A stretch of 64,000 nucleotides of DNA, taken from positions 106,641,097 to 106,705,096 of the forward strand of contig CM037590.1 in NCBI GenBank assembly GCA_021018995.1. Reading direction: 5' to 3'. Positions 41,281-53,707 of the stretch are shown here, in pieces (the first letter of the stretch is position 1; each line of letters opens with the position of its first letter). Position numbers and translations under genes: made by a program. The stretch comes from Chloranthus sessilifolius. Lineage: Eukaryota; Streptophyta; Magnoliopsida; Chloranthales; Chloranthaceae. The notes under the pieces are model-generated. The model did not search any database. It was not told the DNA's origin and was given only the letters and a program-made list of their open reading frames with translations.

Positions 41281-44200
41281 ATGTCAAGAGCCGATACATC
41301 CCCGCCGTCATCCCCATCCCATTTTCATATCGAAGAAGACCCGATCTCCGACACCTTCGCCCAAACCCGGTTCGATATCACGGGTCCCTTTAGGGCACCC
41401 GTGTTCACATCCACCCCACCCCCCTCCCTTACATTCTCCCAACATACCCCCTTTCCATCCCCTACTGAAACCCCTCATTTCCCAACCGACCCTTACATCC
41501 CCATTTCCCATCCATGCACCCTTACCGCACCCCCATACTCCCAAAGACCCCATAGGGAGCCCCATCCCCCGCCTACTTCTCACGCTCCATCCATCTCATC
41601 ATCCATGCCCCCTACATCCCACATCCCATCGACCTCATCTCACATACCATTCCCACCACATGGCCCATCCACATCCCAACATACCCCCATTTACCTGTGT
41701 CCCTAACTTTTCCCGTGGATATGACCAATAACCCACCATCTACCATAGCCATACATCCATACCCCCCAAGCACAATTATCCATACCCCCCATACCCGGGT
41801 CATGCCCAATTTATCCCAACCCCCTCAATGGAGGACATGAGAACGATGTACGCCCTATGGGCTGCTTCCCAGAACCCTACATCTCAAACCCCGCATCCAA
41901 ATCTCCAAAACCTCCATACCCCATTCCCTCCTAACCATGCCCAACCACCCATCGTCCATACCTCCCAAAATCCCCCACCTCAATTCCAGGCCCAAACCCA
42001 TACAAATCCATGGATCCAAGCCCAAACACCTCAAAACCCATGGGCCCAAGCCCACCAGACCCAGGTCCAGGCCCAAACCCATACAAACCCATGGGCCAAA
42101 GACCAAGCCCATCAGACCCAGGCCCAGGCCCAAAACCCTCAAAACCCATGGGCCCAAGCCCATCGACCCAGGCCCAGTTCCAAGCCCCCCAGAGCCCTTG
42201 GGCCCAAACCTATCAAGCCCAAGGCCAGGGCCCATGGACCCAAACCCAATCCCCTCATGGCCCATTAGCCCAAACCCAACAAGGCCCATTGGTCCAAAGT
42301 CATACTAACCCCCACACCCAGGCCCAAGGCCCATCAACCCAAGCCTTCCAAAACCATCAAGCCCAAATCCCTCAAACCCAAGGCCCATCCACCCACACTC
42401 ATCAAGGCCCATTCATTAACCCCATACCCCCCCACCAGGACCCTTCATTCACCTATACCCCCTACGCCCCCATCCCGCCTCCAACAGAAAATCCAATCCA
42501 TCCCATTCCTCAAACCCACAACTTCCCGCCACATCAACCACACCCCCATCACCCCCAGAATATGCACCCGGCTCAGCACATCATTCATCCACAAACCACC
42601 CATCCATTCATCCCTTCCCATCCCCTACAAACCTTATGGCCCCACCAGTCATCAAACCCCTCACCCCCCAAGTCCAAATAGCAGACCTCGCCCCTCACCA
42701 ATACCATGACCAACAGTACGAGGAGGATGAGATCCGCAACAGTGGAGGAGTTGCCAACTTCAACCCTCTCGGGCCCACCATCATCACACCTAGGGTCGAA
42801 CAAAACCAAGGGGGAGCAGTCCCCGCTACAGCCTCAAAAGAACCAGAACAATTGAAAGAAATAAATAGACAGAATACAGAAGCAGCTGATGAAGATGGGA
42901 GGAGTAGAACTGCATTCAACAGACTTTTCAGACTTATGTCTGTTCTCTGATGTCCCCATGCCACAGAAATTCAAGATGCTATCAATTGATAAGTATAATG
43001 GCACTGGCAACCCCATCGCCCACTTAAAATCTTACTGTGGGGATATGTGCCAGTATGGCAAAGATGAACGACTCCTCATCAAAGTGTTCCAAAAGAGTCT
43101 AACAGGCCCAGCTCTAAGATGGTTCACATCCCTGGAACCGTCCATGATAAAAAATTGGAAAGATCTGACACGCTTATTTCAAGAACAATATGTCTATAGC
43201 ATGGACATAGAGCCAAGGAAGTCAGATTTGGCCCGTTTAAAGCAAAGATACGATGAAGCTTTCAGTGTTTACTTGGGAAGGTGGAGGGCATTGGCCGCTC
43301 AGGTAACTCACTGGATTTCAGATGATGAACAGATTGAGTTGATAACCAAAGGAGCCCTCTCGGTCATCGTAGATTTTTTAGTATATCAGCAGTAGTCTAG
43401 TGTTGCTGATTCGGTCAGAAATGCCAACCGTTGCGAAGATGCCATTAGAGAAGGCAGGCTAGGGAGAAACATGGCCAGCGGGGCCACCGAGGTTTGAAAA
43501 GCTGCTGAACCAAGAAGTGAAAGAAGACCAGGGACGGAGGTACAGAACATTCTTTACCCCCAGGCCAATACCAATGCCCCCCCAATACAGCTCCAGGTCA
43601 CACAACCACCCCCAGCCCATTTCGAGCAAGCACCAAGGCTAAACAACTAACCAAGAGCCCCGTTTACCCAGGAGCAGATGAAAGCACGATTTGAATGAGT
43701 GTTCACGCCATTGGGGCAATCCTTAAGTGTCTTACTGCCAGTATTGCTACAGAAAGGTCTGGTCAATCTGCTCCAGCCTCGCCCACCACCCCATCCCATC
43801 CCAAGAAACTATGACTCGAATCTCCATTGCAATTTCCACCAAGGACCGGGTCACCCTACGGACCGATGCTTCCCCCTGAAGCACGCGATTCAAGATTTAA
43901 TAGAGGCAGGAAAAATTATTCCCCCGCCTCTTCCTCAAGGGCAGAACCAGAACATCCATAAATCCCCTCTGCCACTGCATCCAGGAGGCCCCAGGCCTAA
44001 CATCCATTGGATAGAGGAGGAGGAAGAAGATTTTGACCCCTCAGATTATATCAGTAATGAGGAGGAGTTTTCATTCCCTAGGATGAATGAAGGAGAACCA
44101 TTCGTTGGGGTTATTGAGCCGTTGTATTTGGCTGATTATTTCCCCGTGTCAGCATACCAAGAGGAGCCCTTAGATTTAGGGCAATATTTTTCTACTCCCG

Positions 44201-44868
44201 CTCCCACCTATCAAATCCAAATGGGCGCACCCCCGCAGCAATCATACACATATCCCCCCAACGCCTAATTTACCCCATACACCACCCCGTCATACCCGAA
44301 TCATCCCATACCATACATAACTCCGCCATCCCCATATTATCCTACCCCATACACACCTCCAAATATCTCCACCCAATATACTACTCTGCCATCCCCAAAT
44401 CACCCCGCGCCATGCACAACTCCATCATCCCCAATCTACCCAATTTCATCCACAAACCCATCATCACCCCACCATGCCACCCCCTATACAAACCCTTCAT
44501 ATCCCCATCACCCCACTCCACCTGCACCTTAGACGTCTCCCCATCCCTCCATCTCAGTCACACTCCCGCCATCCCTTCGTTATTTTGGCCCCAACCCAAC
44601 TCGACTGCCACCCAAGCCAGCAACCCTTCACCCGATCCCCTTACCACCAACTCCCAATCACCACTGGTCTTACCAGGCCCAGGTAATACCTGTACAAGCC
44701 CCCTCCGTACCCACAAATCCAACCTCGCCAATTCCCGCCACTACCATTCCGCCCCCTATTGGAGTCAACCTGATGGGACCCGAGAAACTGGTGTGTCCAA
44801 CCCAATCCTCCCTAGAATTACCATACACTCCTTTCCTCATCCCGAAACCTGCCTATAACCCGCATTAG
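41281..44868 (+). pseudogene. gag: gag of element C with long Pro/Gln-rich region, decayed
   Basis: The start is taken at MSRADTSPPSSPSHFH (41281). A Pro-rich part follows in which blocks such as PMGPSPxDPGPGPxP repeat (41828-42680). The capsid core is at 42889-43395: PMPQKFKMLSIDKYNGTGNP, AHLKSYCGDMCQYGKDE, ALRWFTSLEPSMIKNW, RLKQRYDEAFSVYLGRW, the Tat gag pattern. A CHHC knuckle, CNFHQGPGHPTDRC, with LKHAIQDLIEAGKI lies near 43830. Frames change several times (near 41706, 42640 and 42890) and TAG stops occur, e.g. at 43393. Antisense Gly-rich ORFs over this region are composition artefacts. Confidence 0.85.
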
Positions 44869-45080
44869 GTGCCGTTAAGCTATGAACAGATGGACATGAA
44901 TGCTGGTTGCAACCAAGAGGAGGCTGTTGAATTTGTTACCAAGTTAGGCCAGGTTTCTGCACAGCCAGAGGCATCAGGGGCCGTCAGAGGAGAAGAGAAG
45001 AAGAAAGAACAGGCTGCAAGGAATCCCTTTAAAAAAATGGCCAGAGAACACAACTCAAGAGAACACCCGCGCATATTAGT

Positions 45081-46442
45081 GTGTGGGATTTGTTAATCAC
45101 GTCCCCGCTCCACTTCCAAGCCTTAATGGGAGCACTCAAGGACGCACACGTCTCCACCCACGTAGCTCCAGATGAAGTAGGAGAAATAATAGGGCAAGTG
45201 TTGGCCTCAAATGCCATCTCATTCACTGATGTAGACCTGCCGATCGAGGGGAATGACCACTCTAAGCCCTTGAATATAACAGTGGAAATAGGAAACCTAG
45301 TGGTGCCGTTGGTCTTAATAGACAACGGGTCGACGCTGAACGTGTGCCCTCTAAGGAAGGTAATCAAAATTGGTGAGAACTCCGACACCTTCCGGCCATC
45401 CATATCAAGCGCCAGGGGATTCGATAACACCAGAAGGGAAATCATAGGAGAAGTAGACCTCGACCTGATCCTCGGGCCGCAAACCTTCACCACCCCCTTT
45501 CAGGTGATGAACATTAAGTCTACATTCAATCTACTGTTGGGTCGGCCATGGATACATAAGCTCGGAGCAATACCGTCAACTCTACACCAAAAACTCTGAT
45601 TTATTTCAGAGGGAAAGATCATCACCATCTTGGGTGAGAGCAGAGACGACAGGGAAAGAAGCACTCTGCATATTGAAAATCTGAAAGTGCTAAACATACT
45701 GCACACAGCAGATGACGCCGATCTCCACTGATTCGAGTATGACTTCTCAGTAGTTACACTCGGGCCAACTGAGAAAACTCCTGACAAAATGGGAGGAGAA
45801 ATGGATGCAACTGTGTTCATGCTCCACAAATGGGGCCACCAGAAAGGAAAGGGGTTGGGCCCACGCCTTCAAGGAAGAAGAGACCCCGTCAAGGCCAAGG
45901 GGCAGCAAACCAAATTTGGCCTAGGCTACAGGCCCGATGAAGAAGAAGTCAGAGAGGCCAAAGAGAAGAGTAGCCTCAGGGCCAGGGGAATCGACCTGGA
46001 AGAAGAGCCTCCCGCCCGACCCCACATCCGCGAAACCTTTGTGAGTGTCGGGGTAGTGAAAATTGATCTGAATGGGGAGACGAGGGTAACCCCACATAAG
46101 CCTACTCCAATCCACCCCACCAATCCCTACATCATTCCCACAGACTTCGAGATGGACTTAGCCGCTCTTTCCTTATTTGAGGAAGAAGTCCCCGGGTCCA
46201 CCCATCACTCCAGCACCAGCCACTCTCGGCCCATCTTAACCATGGAGGACAGGGTCCCAGAGGATCCCTCTATAAATATGCTGAGGGAGGAACTGCAAGA
46301 GCCTACTGATGCCGCTGCCAACCAAAGAGGTAAAGGCCAAGCCTCGCAGATGAGTAACTGGGCATCCTTGCCCCAACTCCTGGGAGCCGCCAAATATCGT
46401 GAAAACAGCACCGAGTCTCCAACAAAAAAAAATAACCTGTAA
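45081..46442 (+). pseudogene. Protease and G-patch region of element C
   Basis: The aspartic protease is seen in VVPLVLIDNGSTLNVCPL (catalytic Asp in DNGS, ~45320) with the C-terminal STFNLLLGRPWIHKLGAIPS (~45540). A stop at 45599 interrupts the frame, which continues with KIITILGESRDDR. At 45820-45940 a G-patch-type segment occurs, MLHKWGHQKGKGLGPRLQGR then FGLGYRP. This Gly-rich domain is known after the protease in Tat-clade polyproteins and is otherwise an RNA-processing domain. An acidic and Pro-rich spacer leads to RT. Confidence 0.82.
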
Positions 46443-46765
46443 AAAGTGAGGTTAGCCTCTGGACCACCCTACCCTGTATATATAGAGATCCACCTCGCCA
46501 GGGGCTGCCCTCCAAAAAAATGCAAAAAGCCATAAAAATAGAAAAAATACCAATTCTAAAAATATTATCCTTTAAAATTCCCAATAAAATTAAAATTGAT
46601 GTCGTGATACCCGTCCCACGTGAAGCCGACCCCTTTCCTATAGAAATATAAGAAGAGGTAGGAGTCACGGGTCTGGACGAGGAAGGTCAAACCGATGAGC
46701 TCCCCAATGAGCTCCTCAAACAATTTGCCAAATTTGAGCATGGCCCTACCCCGATCGCCGAAGAG

Positions 46766-48180
46766 ATGGAGGATGTTAATTTCGGCACCAGAGAGGCCCC
46801 TAGAATCACCAAAATTGGAACATCGCTGTTCCCTGCAGAGAGGAAAGGTATGATAGACTTCCTTCGGTCATATCAGGACGTCTTCGCATGGTCGTATGAA
46901 GACATGCCTGGTTTGGATACCGATCTGGTTGAGCATGAGTTGCCACTCTACCCTGATTGCAAGCCAGTTAAACAGAAGCTGAGACGTCTCCGACCAGAGT
47001 GGATGTTGAAGGTAAAGGATGAGGTCATTAAGCAGTATGCCGCGGGTTTCCTCATGGTATCCAAGTACCCCCAGTGGCTGGCCAATATCGTCCCCGTACC
47101 GAAGAAGGACGGAAAGGTTCGAAGGTGCATTGATTTTCAGAATCTCAATAAGGCGAGCCCTAAGGATGACTTTCCATTACCCCACATCGATATCTTGGTC
47201 GATAACACTGCTAAGCACGAAATGCTCTCATTTATGGACGGGTTCTCGGGCTACAATAAGATTAAAAAGGCAGAGGTTGATCGCGAGAAGACAGTGTTCA
47301 TTACCCCCTGGGGAACCTTTTGCTATCGAGTCATGCCATTTGGGTAAGAGAGTAATGATATCGCACTATTTCACGACATGATGCACAGAGAGATTGAAGT
47401 GTATGTAGACGACATGATAGCTAAATCACCAGAGCGAAGCGACCATCTGGTAAACCTTCAGAAGCTGTTCGAAAGACTAAGGAAGTACCGACTACGTCTG
47501 AATCCACAAAAGTGCGCATTTGGTGTTATGTCAGCAAAACTATTAGGGTTCATCGTCAGTAGGAGAGGCATCGAGGTCGACCCGACCAAGATCAAGGCCA
47601 TCATGGAAATGCCATCACCATCTACAGAGAAGGAAGTCAGAGGCTTTTTAGGCAGAATCCAGTACATCAGCCGGTTCATTGCACAGTTAACTCCGATATG
47701 TGCACCAATCTTCAAGCTACTGAGAAAGGACTCACCAGTTGAGTGGAATGATGACTGCTAAGCTGCATTTGATAAGATTAAAGGTTACCTCCTAAATCCT
47801 CCAATATTGGTACCGCCTGTACCTGATAGACCCTTGATAATGTACCTGTCCATGACAGAGTTTTCCATGGGCTGTGTGTTAGGATAGCTTGATGAGACAG
47901 GAAGAAGAGAGCACGCCATCTATTACCTAAGCAAGAAGTTCACTGACTATGAGACGTGCTACTCTCATCTGGAAAAAGCATGCATGGCACTCGTTTGGGC
48001 TACTCAAAGACTTCGACACTACCTGTTATCCCAAGCCGTTCTATTTCTAGCATAGATGGATTCGTTGAAGTACCTATTCGAGAAACCTGCTCTCACTGGT
48101 CAAACTGCACGATGGCAACTACTCCTATCCAAATTTGACATTACTTATGTCACCCAGAAATCGATTAAGGGGTAGGCACT
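46766..48180 (+). pseudogene. Reverse transcriptase and RNase H of element C
   Basis: RT motifs are KQKLRRLRPEWMLKVKDEV, PVPKKDGKVRRCIDFQNLNK (~47090), FMDGFSGYNKI and EVYVDDMIAKSPE (YVDD intact, ~47400). The thumb follows (CAFGVMSAKLLGFIVSRRGI, ~47515). The connection has GFLGRIQYISRFIAQLTPIC and RNase H has YLSKKFTDYETCYSHLEKAC. A stop right after VMPFG (47345) and a missing piece of the usual GLKNAGATYQR block sit between two otherwise good stretches. More TAG stops are at about 47759, 47885, 48051 and 48172. Confidence 0.9.
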
Positions 48181-48279
48181 CGCTGATCATCTTGCTGAGA
48201 ACCCACTGCCGGACTATGAGCCTCTAAGGATCGAATTCCCCGATGAGGACATTCTGTTCACGACTGACGAGGATACTGA

Positions 48280-48670
48280 GGAAATAAAGGAGCCCTGGGT
48301 AATGCACTTCGATGGAGCATCGCATGTTGAAGGCCAAGGAGTTGGCGCCATTCTTATCTCGCCAAGAGGATCACAAGTACCCATCTCAATCAAATTGAAC
48401 TTCCCATGCACTAACAATATGGCTGAGTATGAGGCCTATACAGCTGGTTTACGGCGGCTCTTGATCTAAATATAACTCACCTTAGGGTCTTTGGAGATTC
48501 ACAGCTAATTATATGCCAGACCAACGGAGATTGGAAGACCAAGGATGAGAAACTGATCCCATACCATGAACATCTGGAGGATCTAATTGTCTGCTTTGAA
48601 GAGGTCACCTTCTCCTATGTACCACGAGCAAGGAATCGGTTTGCTGACGCCCTGGCTACCTCGGCCTCTA
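48280..48670 (+). pseudogene. Second (archaeal-type) RNase H domain of element C
   Basis: WVMHFDGASHVEGQGVGAIL, then LNFPCTNNMAEYEAYTAGL, IYNSPL-like 'VFGDSQLIICQTNGDW', and VPRARNRFADALATSAS. The carboxylates (D in FDGA, E in AEYEA, D in FGDSQ, D in FADALA) match the extra RNase H found only in Tat-clade plant elements, next to the normal retroelement RNase H. One TAA stop at about 48467 follows GLRRLLI. Confidence 0.85.
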
Positions 48671-50034
48671 TGGTTGAGATTCCATACGGAGTTGTGATGA
48701 AGCCGATCATGATAGAGCAGAGGAACGAACTGGCTTTCTGTCACCTAATCGAGGGACCTACAGAGGTAGATGATGAACCACCCTGGTTCTCAGACATCAA
48801 GAATTTCCTTGAGACCCGAACTATCCCAGAAGGAACATCAAAGGTAGACAGACGCACCATCCAGCGATTGGCAACGAACTACGTCATCTGCGGTGATCTC
48901 CTGTACAGATGGTCTGATGACAATATTCTGCTCCGATGCCTAACCCGAAAAGAAGCCGGTGAGATTATGAAGGAGATCCATGAAGGAGTCTGTGAGGCAC
49001 ACGTCAGTGGACACATGCTTGCTAAGAAAATTCTAAGGCAAGGATACTTTTGGACCACATTGGAGACCGATTGCTTCAAGCACGTGCAGAAGTGCTACAA
49101 ATGCCAAGAGCACTCCAGTCTAATACATGCTCCGGCCATTGACTTGCACAGCATGGCCACTCCTTGGCCGTTCGCCACCTGTGGTCTCGACGTCATCGGC
49201 AAGATCAATCCTAAGGCTTCCAACGGACATCAGTTCATCCTGGTCGCGGTGGAGTATTTTACTAAGTAGGTAGAGGCAGCCTCCTACATGAGCATTAAGG
49301 CTAGTCATGTTGAGAAGTTCATCAAGAACAACATCATTTGTAGATTCGGCGTACCCAAAGATATCATCACTGATAATGGCACTAATTTCGCCAATAGGCG
49401 CATCCGGGCTTTGTGTGAGCAATTCCAGATCAAGCATCATCGATCATCCCCATACAGGCCGCAGACGAACGGAGCTGTGGAAGCAGCCAACAAAACTCTG
49501 ATCCGCATCCTAGAGAAGATGGTAGTCACTTATAGAGATTGGAGTGAGCAGTTACCCTTCGCACTTTGGGCCTATAGAACGTCTATCCGCACTGCTACGG
49601 GGGCAACGCCATTCTCCCTCGTGTACGAAACCGAGGCCGTGCTACCTGTTGAGGTCGAAGTACCGTCACTCCGTATCCTTCTGGAATCCCATCTAGCCGA
49701 GGCTGAGAGGGAAAGAGCCCATTTTGAGTAGCTAGATTTAATTGATGAGAAGAGACTCCTAGCCTTGTGCCACACCCAGATCTATCAGAGAAGAATTGCA
49801 CGTGCTTACAGTAAGCGTGTCTGCAATCGAGACCTGCAGGTAGGAGAAACTGTGCTGAATAAAATTTTCCAATCTCTCCACGCCGATCCGAGAGGGAAGT
49901 TTAGGCCCAATTGGGAAGGACCCTATGTCGTCCAAGAGGTTTTGGCAGGGTACGCCGTTCACCTCGCCACCATGGACGGAGACCACTTTCCTGAGCCAAT
50001 CAACGTTGGATACCTCCGCAGGTTCTACTCATAG
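48671..50034 (+). pseudogene. Integrase of element C
   Basis: The HHCC zinc domain is EIHEGVCEAHVSGHMLAKK ... CYKCQEH (~49000-49110). Core residues are D in CGLDVIGKI (~49185), D in DIITDNGTNF (~49370) and E in NGAVEAANKTL (~49480), all present. The C-terminal part has GPYVVQEVLAGYAVHLATMDG and ends LRRFYS at 50034. Only two in-frame TAGs interrupt it (about 49267 and 49729). No chromodomain, as expected for Tat. Confidence 0.9.
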
Positions 50035-50661
50035 GTCTTGAGACAAGGTAAGTTTTGATAAAAGTAGATGCGTGACCGCTTAAGGACCCCATAAAAGAGG
50101 CCATCATTTCAAAAACAAGTAGCCCAAAAGAAATATTCCCTAAAAACCTTCCCCCTTTTTGCTACACACGTCGGGCCAATAACCATTTCTTTCATATACC
50201 CCTCCCAAAATTCCAAGAATAAGAGAAAAGAGAAAAGAGGAAAAATCCAAACCAAAAAAAAAAGGAAAAAAGAAGGAGAAAGCAAAACCCTCCAAAAAAA
50301 AAAAAAAAGAGGGGGACCAAGAAAGAAGAAATGACTGGGGCATAAAAAGCCTTTGGAAAGAAAGAGGAGTCATCAAATCTAGAATTCACTCAAAACCTAG
50401 ATCCAAATCCCCCCAAAAAAAAAACCCAACCCATTTGAACCCCGGCCACATTACAACCCGGAAGAAAGACCTCTTTAAGGTCCACAAGCGGCCATAGCAT
50501 CTATTGCATCAGAACAAGCTGAGTTAACAAACCACGCAGAACTTCATTCAGTTGGCTATGATGGAATCGACGTCCATGTCGTGGCCTTCTGGTTCTTGAA
50601 AAAAAAGAAGAAAAAAAAAAAGAAAAGAAAGAAAATTAATTTGAGTTCAAAGCAAGATGGA

Positions 50662-50842
50662 CGTGGTGAAAACCCGAAAGGGCACCACGGGTAAAAACAG
50701 CGAACTCATGCGGACCAGGTGAAAACTTGAAAGGGCACCTGGGGTAAGAGAGCGAACCCATGGACGTAGTGAAAACCTGAAAGGGTGCTACGGGTAAAAA
50801 CAGGGATGACGAGCATAGCGAAAACCCGTCTTGGGCGCTATG
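50662..50842 (+). ncRNA. Four tandem covarying hairpins in 3' region of element C
   Basis: The units lie at 50662-50689, 50715-50742, 50765-50792 and 50814-50842, about 50 nt apart. Each has a 7-bp outer stem (CGTGGTG/CACCACG, CCAGGTG/CACCTGG, CGTAGTG/TGCTACG, CATAGCG/CGCTATG), an AAAA bulge on the 5' side and an inner stem. In the first three the inner stem carries a GAAA loop (CCC-GAAA-GGG, CTT-GAAA-GGG, CCT-GAAA-GGG). The fourth has CCC-GTCTT-GGG. Stem sequences differ but pairing is kept, and (G)GGTAAAAA or GCAAAAA follows. This looks like a selected RNA structure; its role is unknown. Confidence 0.6.
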
Positions 50843-51175
50843 AGCAAAAATGTCAAGAAGAGAGAGATTAGGAGAAGACCTGTTCTGGCCCACCCATTTC
50901 AGTTTGAACCCCTTGAGCCCCTTTCTCCCCTTTGATGGGCCACTCATAATAAAAATTGGATCGGATCCCAATCAAGTATGTCGTCTCTACCGTAGCGTCT
51001 GACGCGTGACCAAAGGGAAAGACAGAAGACTAGACCAATCCCAGGGAAGCTGACCTTCCCATGTTTAAAGGAAAAACCTATACCTCATGAACAGGGTTCG
51101 ACCATGCTCAAAAAAGGGGGGGGGACCCACTGGTTTGGCCTCGTAATTACCGACATCGTAAAAAATTCCAAAGGG

Positions 51176-51420
51176 AGAAAATTTCAAAAAAGATAATAGA
51201 TTTTCTTTTTCCATAAAAAGCCCCACACTGTGGAGGAGAAAATTTCAAAAAAGATAATAGATTTTCCTTTTCCATAAAAATCCCCACACTGTGGAGGAGA
51301 AAATTAAAAAAAAAAAAGATAATAGATTTCCCTTTTCCATTAAAAGCCCTACACTGTAGGAGAAAATTTTGAAAAAAGAGATAATAGATTTTCCTTTTCC
51401 ATGAAAAGCCTTACATTGCG
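51176..51420 (+). repeat. ~61-bp tandem repeat, four copies, in 3' region of element C
   Basis: The unit runs 'agaaaatttcaaaaaagat' then 'aatagattttcctttt', 'ccataaaaagccccacactg', 'tgg'. Copies begin near 51176, 51236, 51297 and 51360. Tat/Ogre elements are known for variable tandem repeats in this region. Confidence 0.9.
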
Positions 51421-51570
51421 AGACGTACGAAAGAAAAAGTCAAAAAACAAAAAATATATGTATGAATAGATTTCATTCCATTTCTTACAGTATTACGTGC
51501 GGAGTGTCACGTCCCAAAAAGATAACGACATGACACGCTTTCTATTTTTCTGCCTTCTTTACAAGTAAAA

Positions 51571-51572
51571 AC

Positions 51573-51606
<34 letters not shown>
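51571..51606. repeat. (AT)n microsatellite
   Basis: About 36 bases of alternating AT. Confidence 0.9.
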
Positions 51607-51607
<1 letters not shown>

Positions 51608-53707
51608 CAAAAACAGCAAAAAAAGAAAGTAACCCAAAAAGAGATCTCTGTTATGGGGCATGTCCTCCCTCTGTGTATATGATCTATGGTATGTGTAGGA
51701 ACAGGTCAGGGGCAGGAACCACGCTTCAAGGCACCTCATGAATATTTCGATTGGTCAACCACCTACCATGAAGACTCTTTTGCCACCTCCGTGAAGCGTC
51801 AGCTGCACTGCGAGACTCAGTCAAAAGCCGGGTCCCTCTTAGAAGCTCACGTGCCATCAAGCGATGGTGCACGCATCCCCAAATGACCCTTCGAGCTCTC
51901 TTCAACTGGCCGAAAGGGACCGTGCCATAATAAACGGATCTAGATCTGTAAGCACCCGCTAAGTGCTCCATAAAATCATAAGATCGAAGAAAAAAGAGAA
52001 AAAGGAAAAAGGCTGAGAAATGACACTAGTTCTCAAAAGAGCGTCGCAATGACCATTTGCGCCACTCCGAGAACCGTGTTAAATCAATTCGGAATGATTG
52101 GGTTCACCCGAAAGTTCTCGATCCCCGTTTTATACAGGGACACCTAATACCTGATCCAGTAGGCAAATGAACCTCATCCATCACCGGTCACTCCTAGGAA
52201 CATACACCTAGCCCCAGATCTTCCCCAGCAGAAGTCGAGGCCTGATCCGGCAGGCAATCCAAGGACCCATCACCGGAATGCACACGTCCTTAAGGTATAT
52301 CAACATGGCAAGTTGATTCGCCTAAGGATACGTATAGAAATAAAAGCAGTTTGAGCATGCTTCGAGTCTCGAACTGACATGAAAGAAGAAAAAAGAAAAA
52401 GAAAAAAAGAGAGGAAATAACGACCTTTTGTTATAAAATAAAAATCCAGTGTAGGTTGACCCCACCTTCCATGCACTCGCTCTAGTCATCCACCTTCGGA
52501 TTGGTGTTGACCAAGAGTGCCCCCTACTTCAGACCATTCGAAAAGTCTATTGTCAGTCAAAACTGACTAGCCAAAAATGAAATTACAACCGACCAAACTA
52601 TGTGCAAACATACAGACCGAAGGGCTCATTCCCTTTTATTTCCTTTTACACAGGCTTAAAACCTGTATAGGCATGGTGTCCCTGTTGAATGTACGCACTT
52701 GCGTCTAGGTATCCGCAGGATGGTAGTTTGTCCTCGTAAATTGTACCTTAGGGTCGAGGCTTCCGTTCGCGCCTATTTACTGCTTATTGCCCCTGATGGG
52801 TGTCTGTTTGTGCATAGTTCGTAAGATGTGATTTCATTAGGGACGGAGGCTAGAATTGACCATCTCTTTCGAGGGATGTTTGGTTCTAGTCCGATCCTTT
52901 TTAGCTTTGTCTCAAGTTAAGGCACTCCGGTTCATGTGAATCAGGAGCACCCCGCCACCGGAACGAGCACATCCCCAAGGTGCACCCATCCTCGGAAGAG
53001 CGCACGCACTCTTAAAAGCGTATCAACTGGCATTTGATCCACTTAAAGAGTTGTGCAAGAATAAAATTGTCAGAGGTCCTTGAGCTTTGCTTAGAGGCCT
53101 CGAAACAAAAGAAAAACAAAAACCCAAAAATTTTACTCAGAAAATGGGCATGCATTCTCAAGAAGTGTTGCGACATCAATATTCGCTCCACTCGGGTAAA
53201 TCATACTAAAGCAACCTCGAGGTTGATGGGTTTGCCCAGAAACTCCGAGCGTTACCTAGGTAAGGGCACCCGTGACCAATCCAATGGAGCTGTCAATGAC
53301 CCATAGGATTGGACATATTGTTTAGGCCTTCGCTTTGTGTGCTTCGCATCAATTCCAAAGCATAGATCGATCACCCCATTTCATGGAGCTGTCTGGTTCA
53401 GATTAATACTCAGCATCACAAATCTATAATTTCCCTCAGGAAGTGGATGATATCCCAGCTAGCGGGCTTACACTTTTTGTGATCATCGCAATTATGCCCA
53501 GTAATGTCGCAATGCGCTTGGGGACTGTTAGGATTGAGGTATAGACGATATCCCGAAATGAGAGGGCTTACGTACACTCACCATCACCATGGATGTTTGA
53601 GAATTGAGTTGAACCAGGCGGACCCATCAAACTTGCCTTGGACCTCTTCGGATGTCTCTTGTCTTTGGCATCCGATCATTAGTGATCGAATACCAAAGAG
53701 GGGCATC

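Larger units (their letters stand above)
50035..53707 (+). other. Long 3' untranslated region of element C
   Basis: 3.7 kb without a supported gene. It holds four RNA-hairpin units (50662-50842), a ~61-bp tandem repeat (51176-51420), an (AT)n run (51571-51606) and the purine tract GAGGGGCATC before the right LTR. Confidence 0.75.

Noticed and set aside
41855-42289. 144-codon minus-strand Gly-rich ORF (MGLVGFGLMGHEGIGFG)
   Set aside because: Antisense shadow of the repetitive Pro-rich gag. Several frames are open there because of composition.
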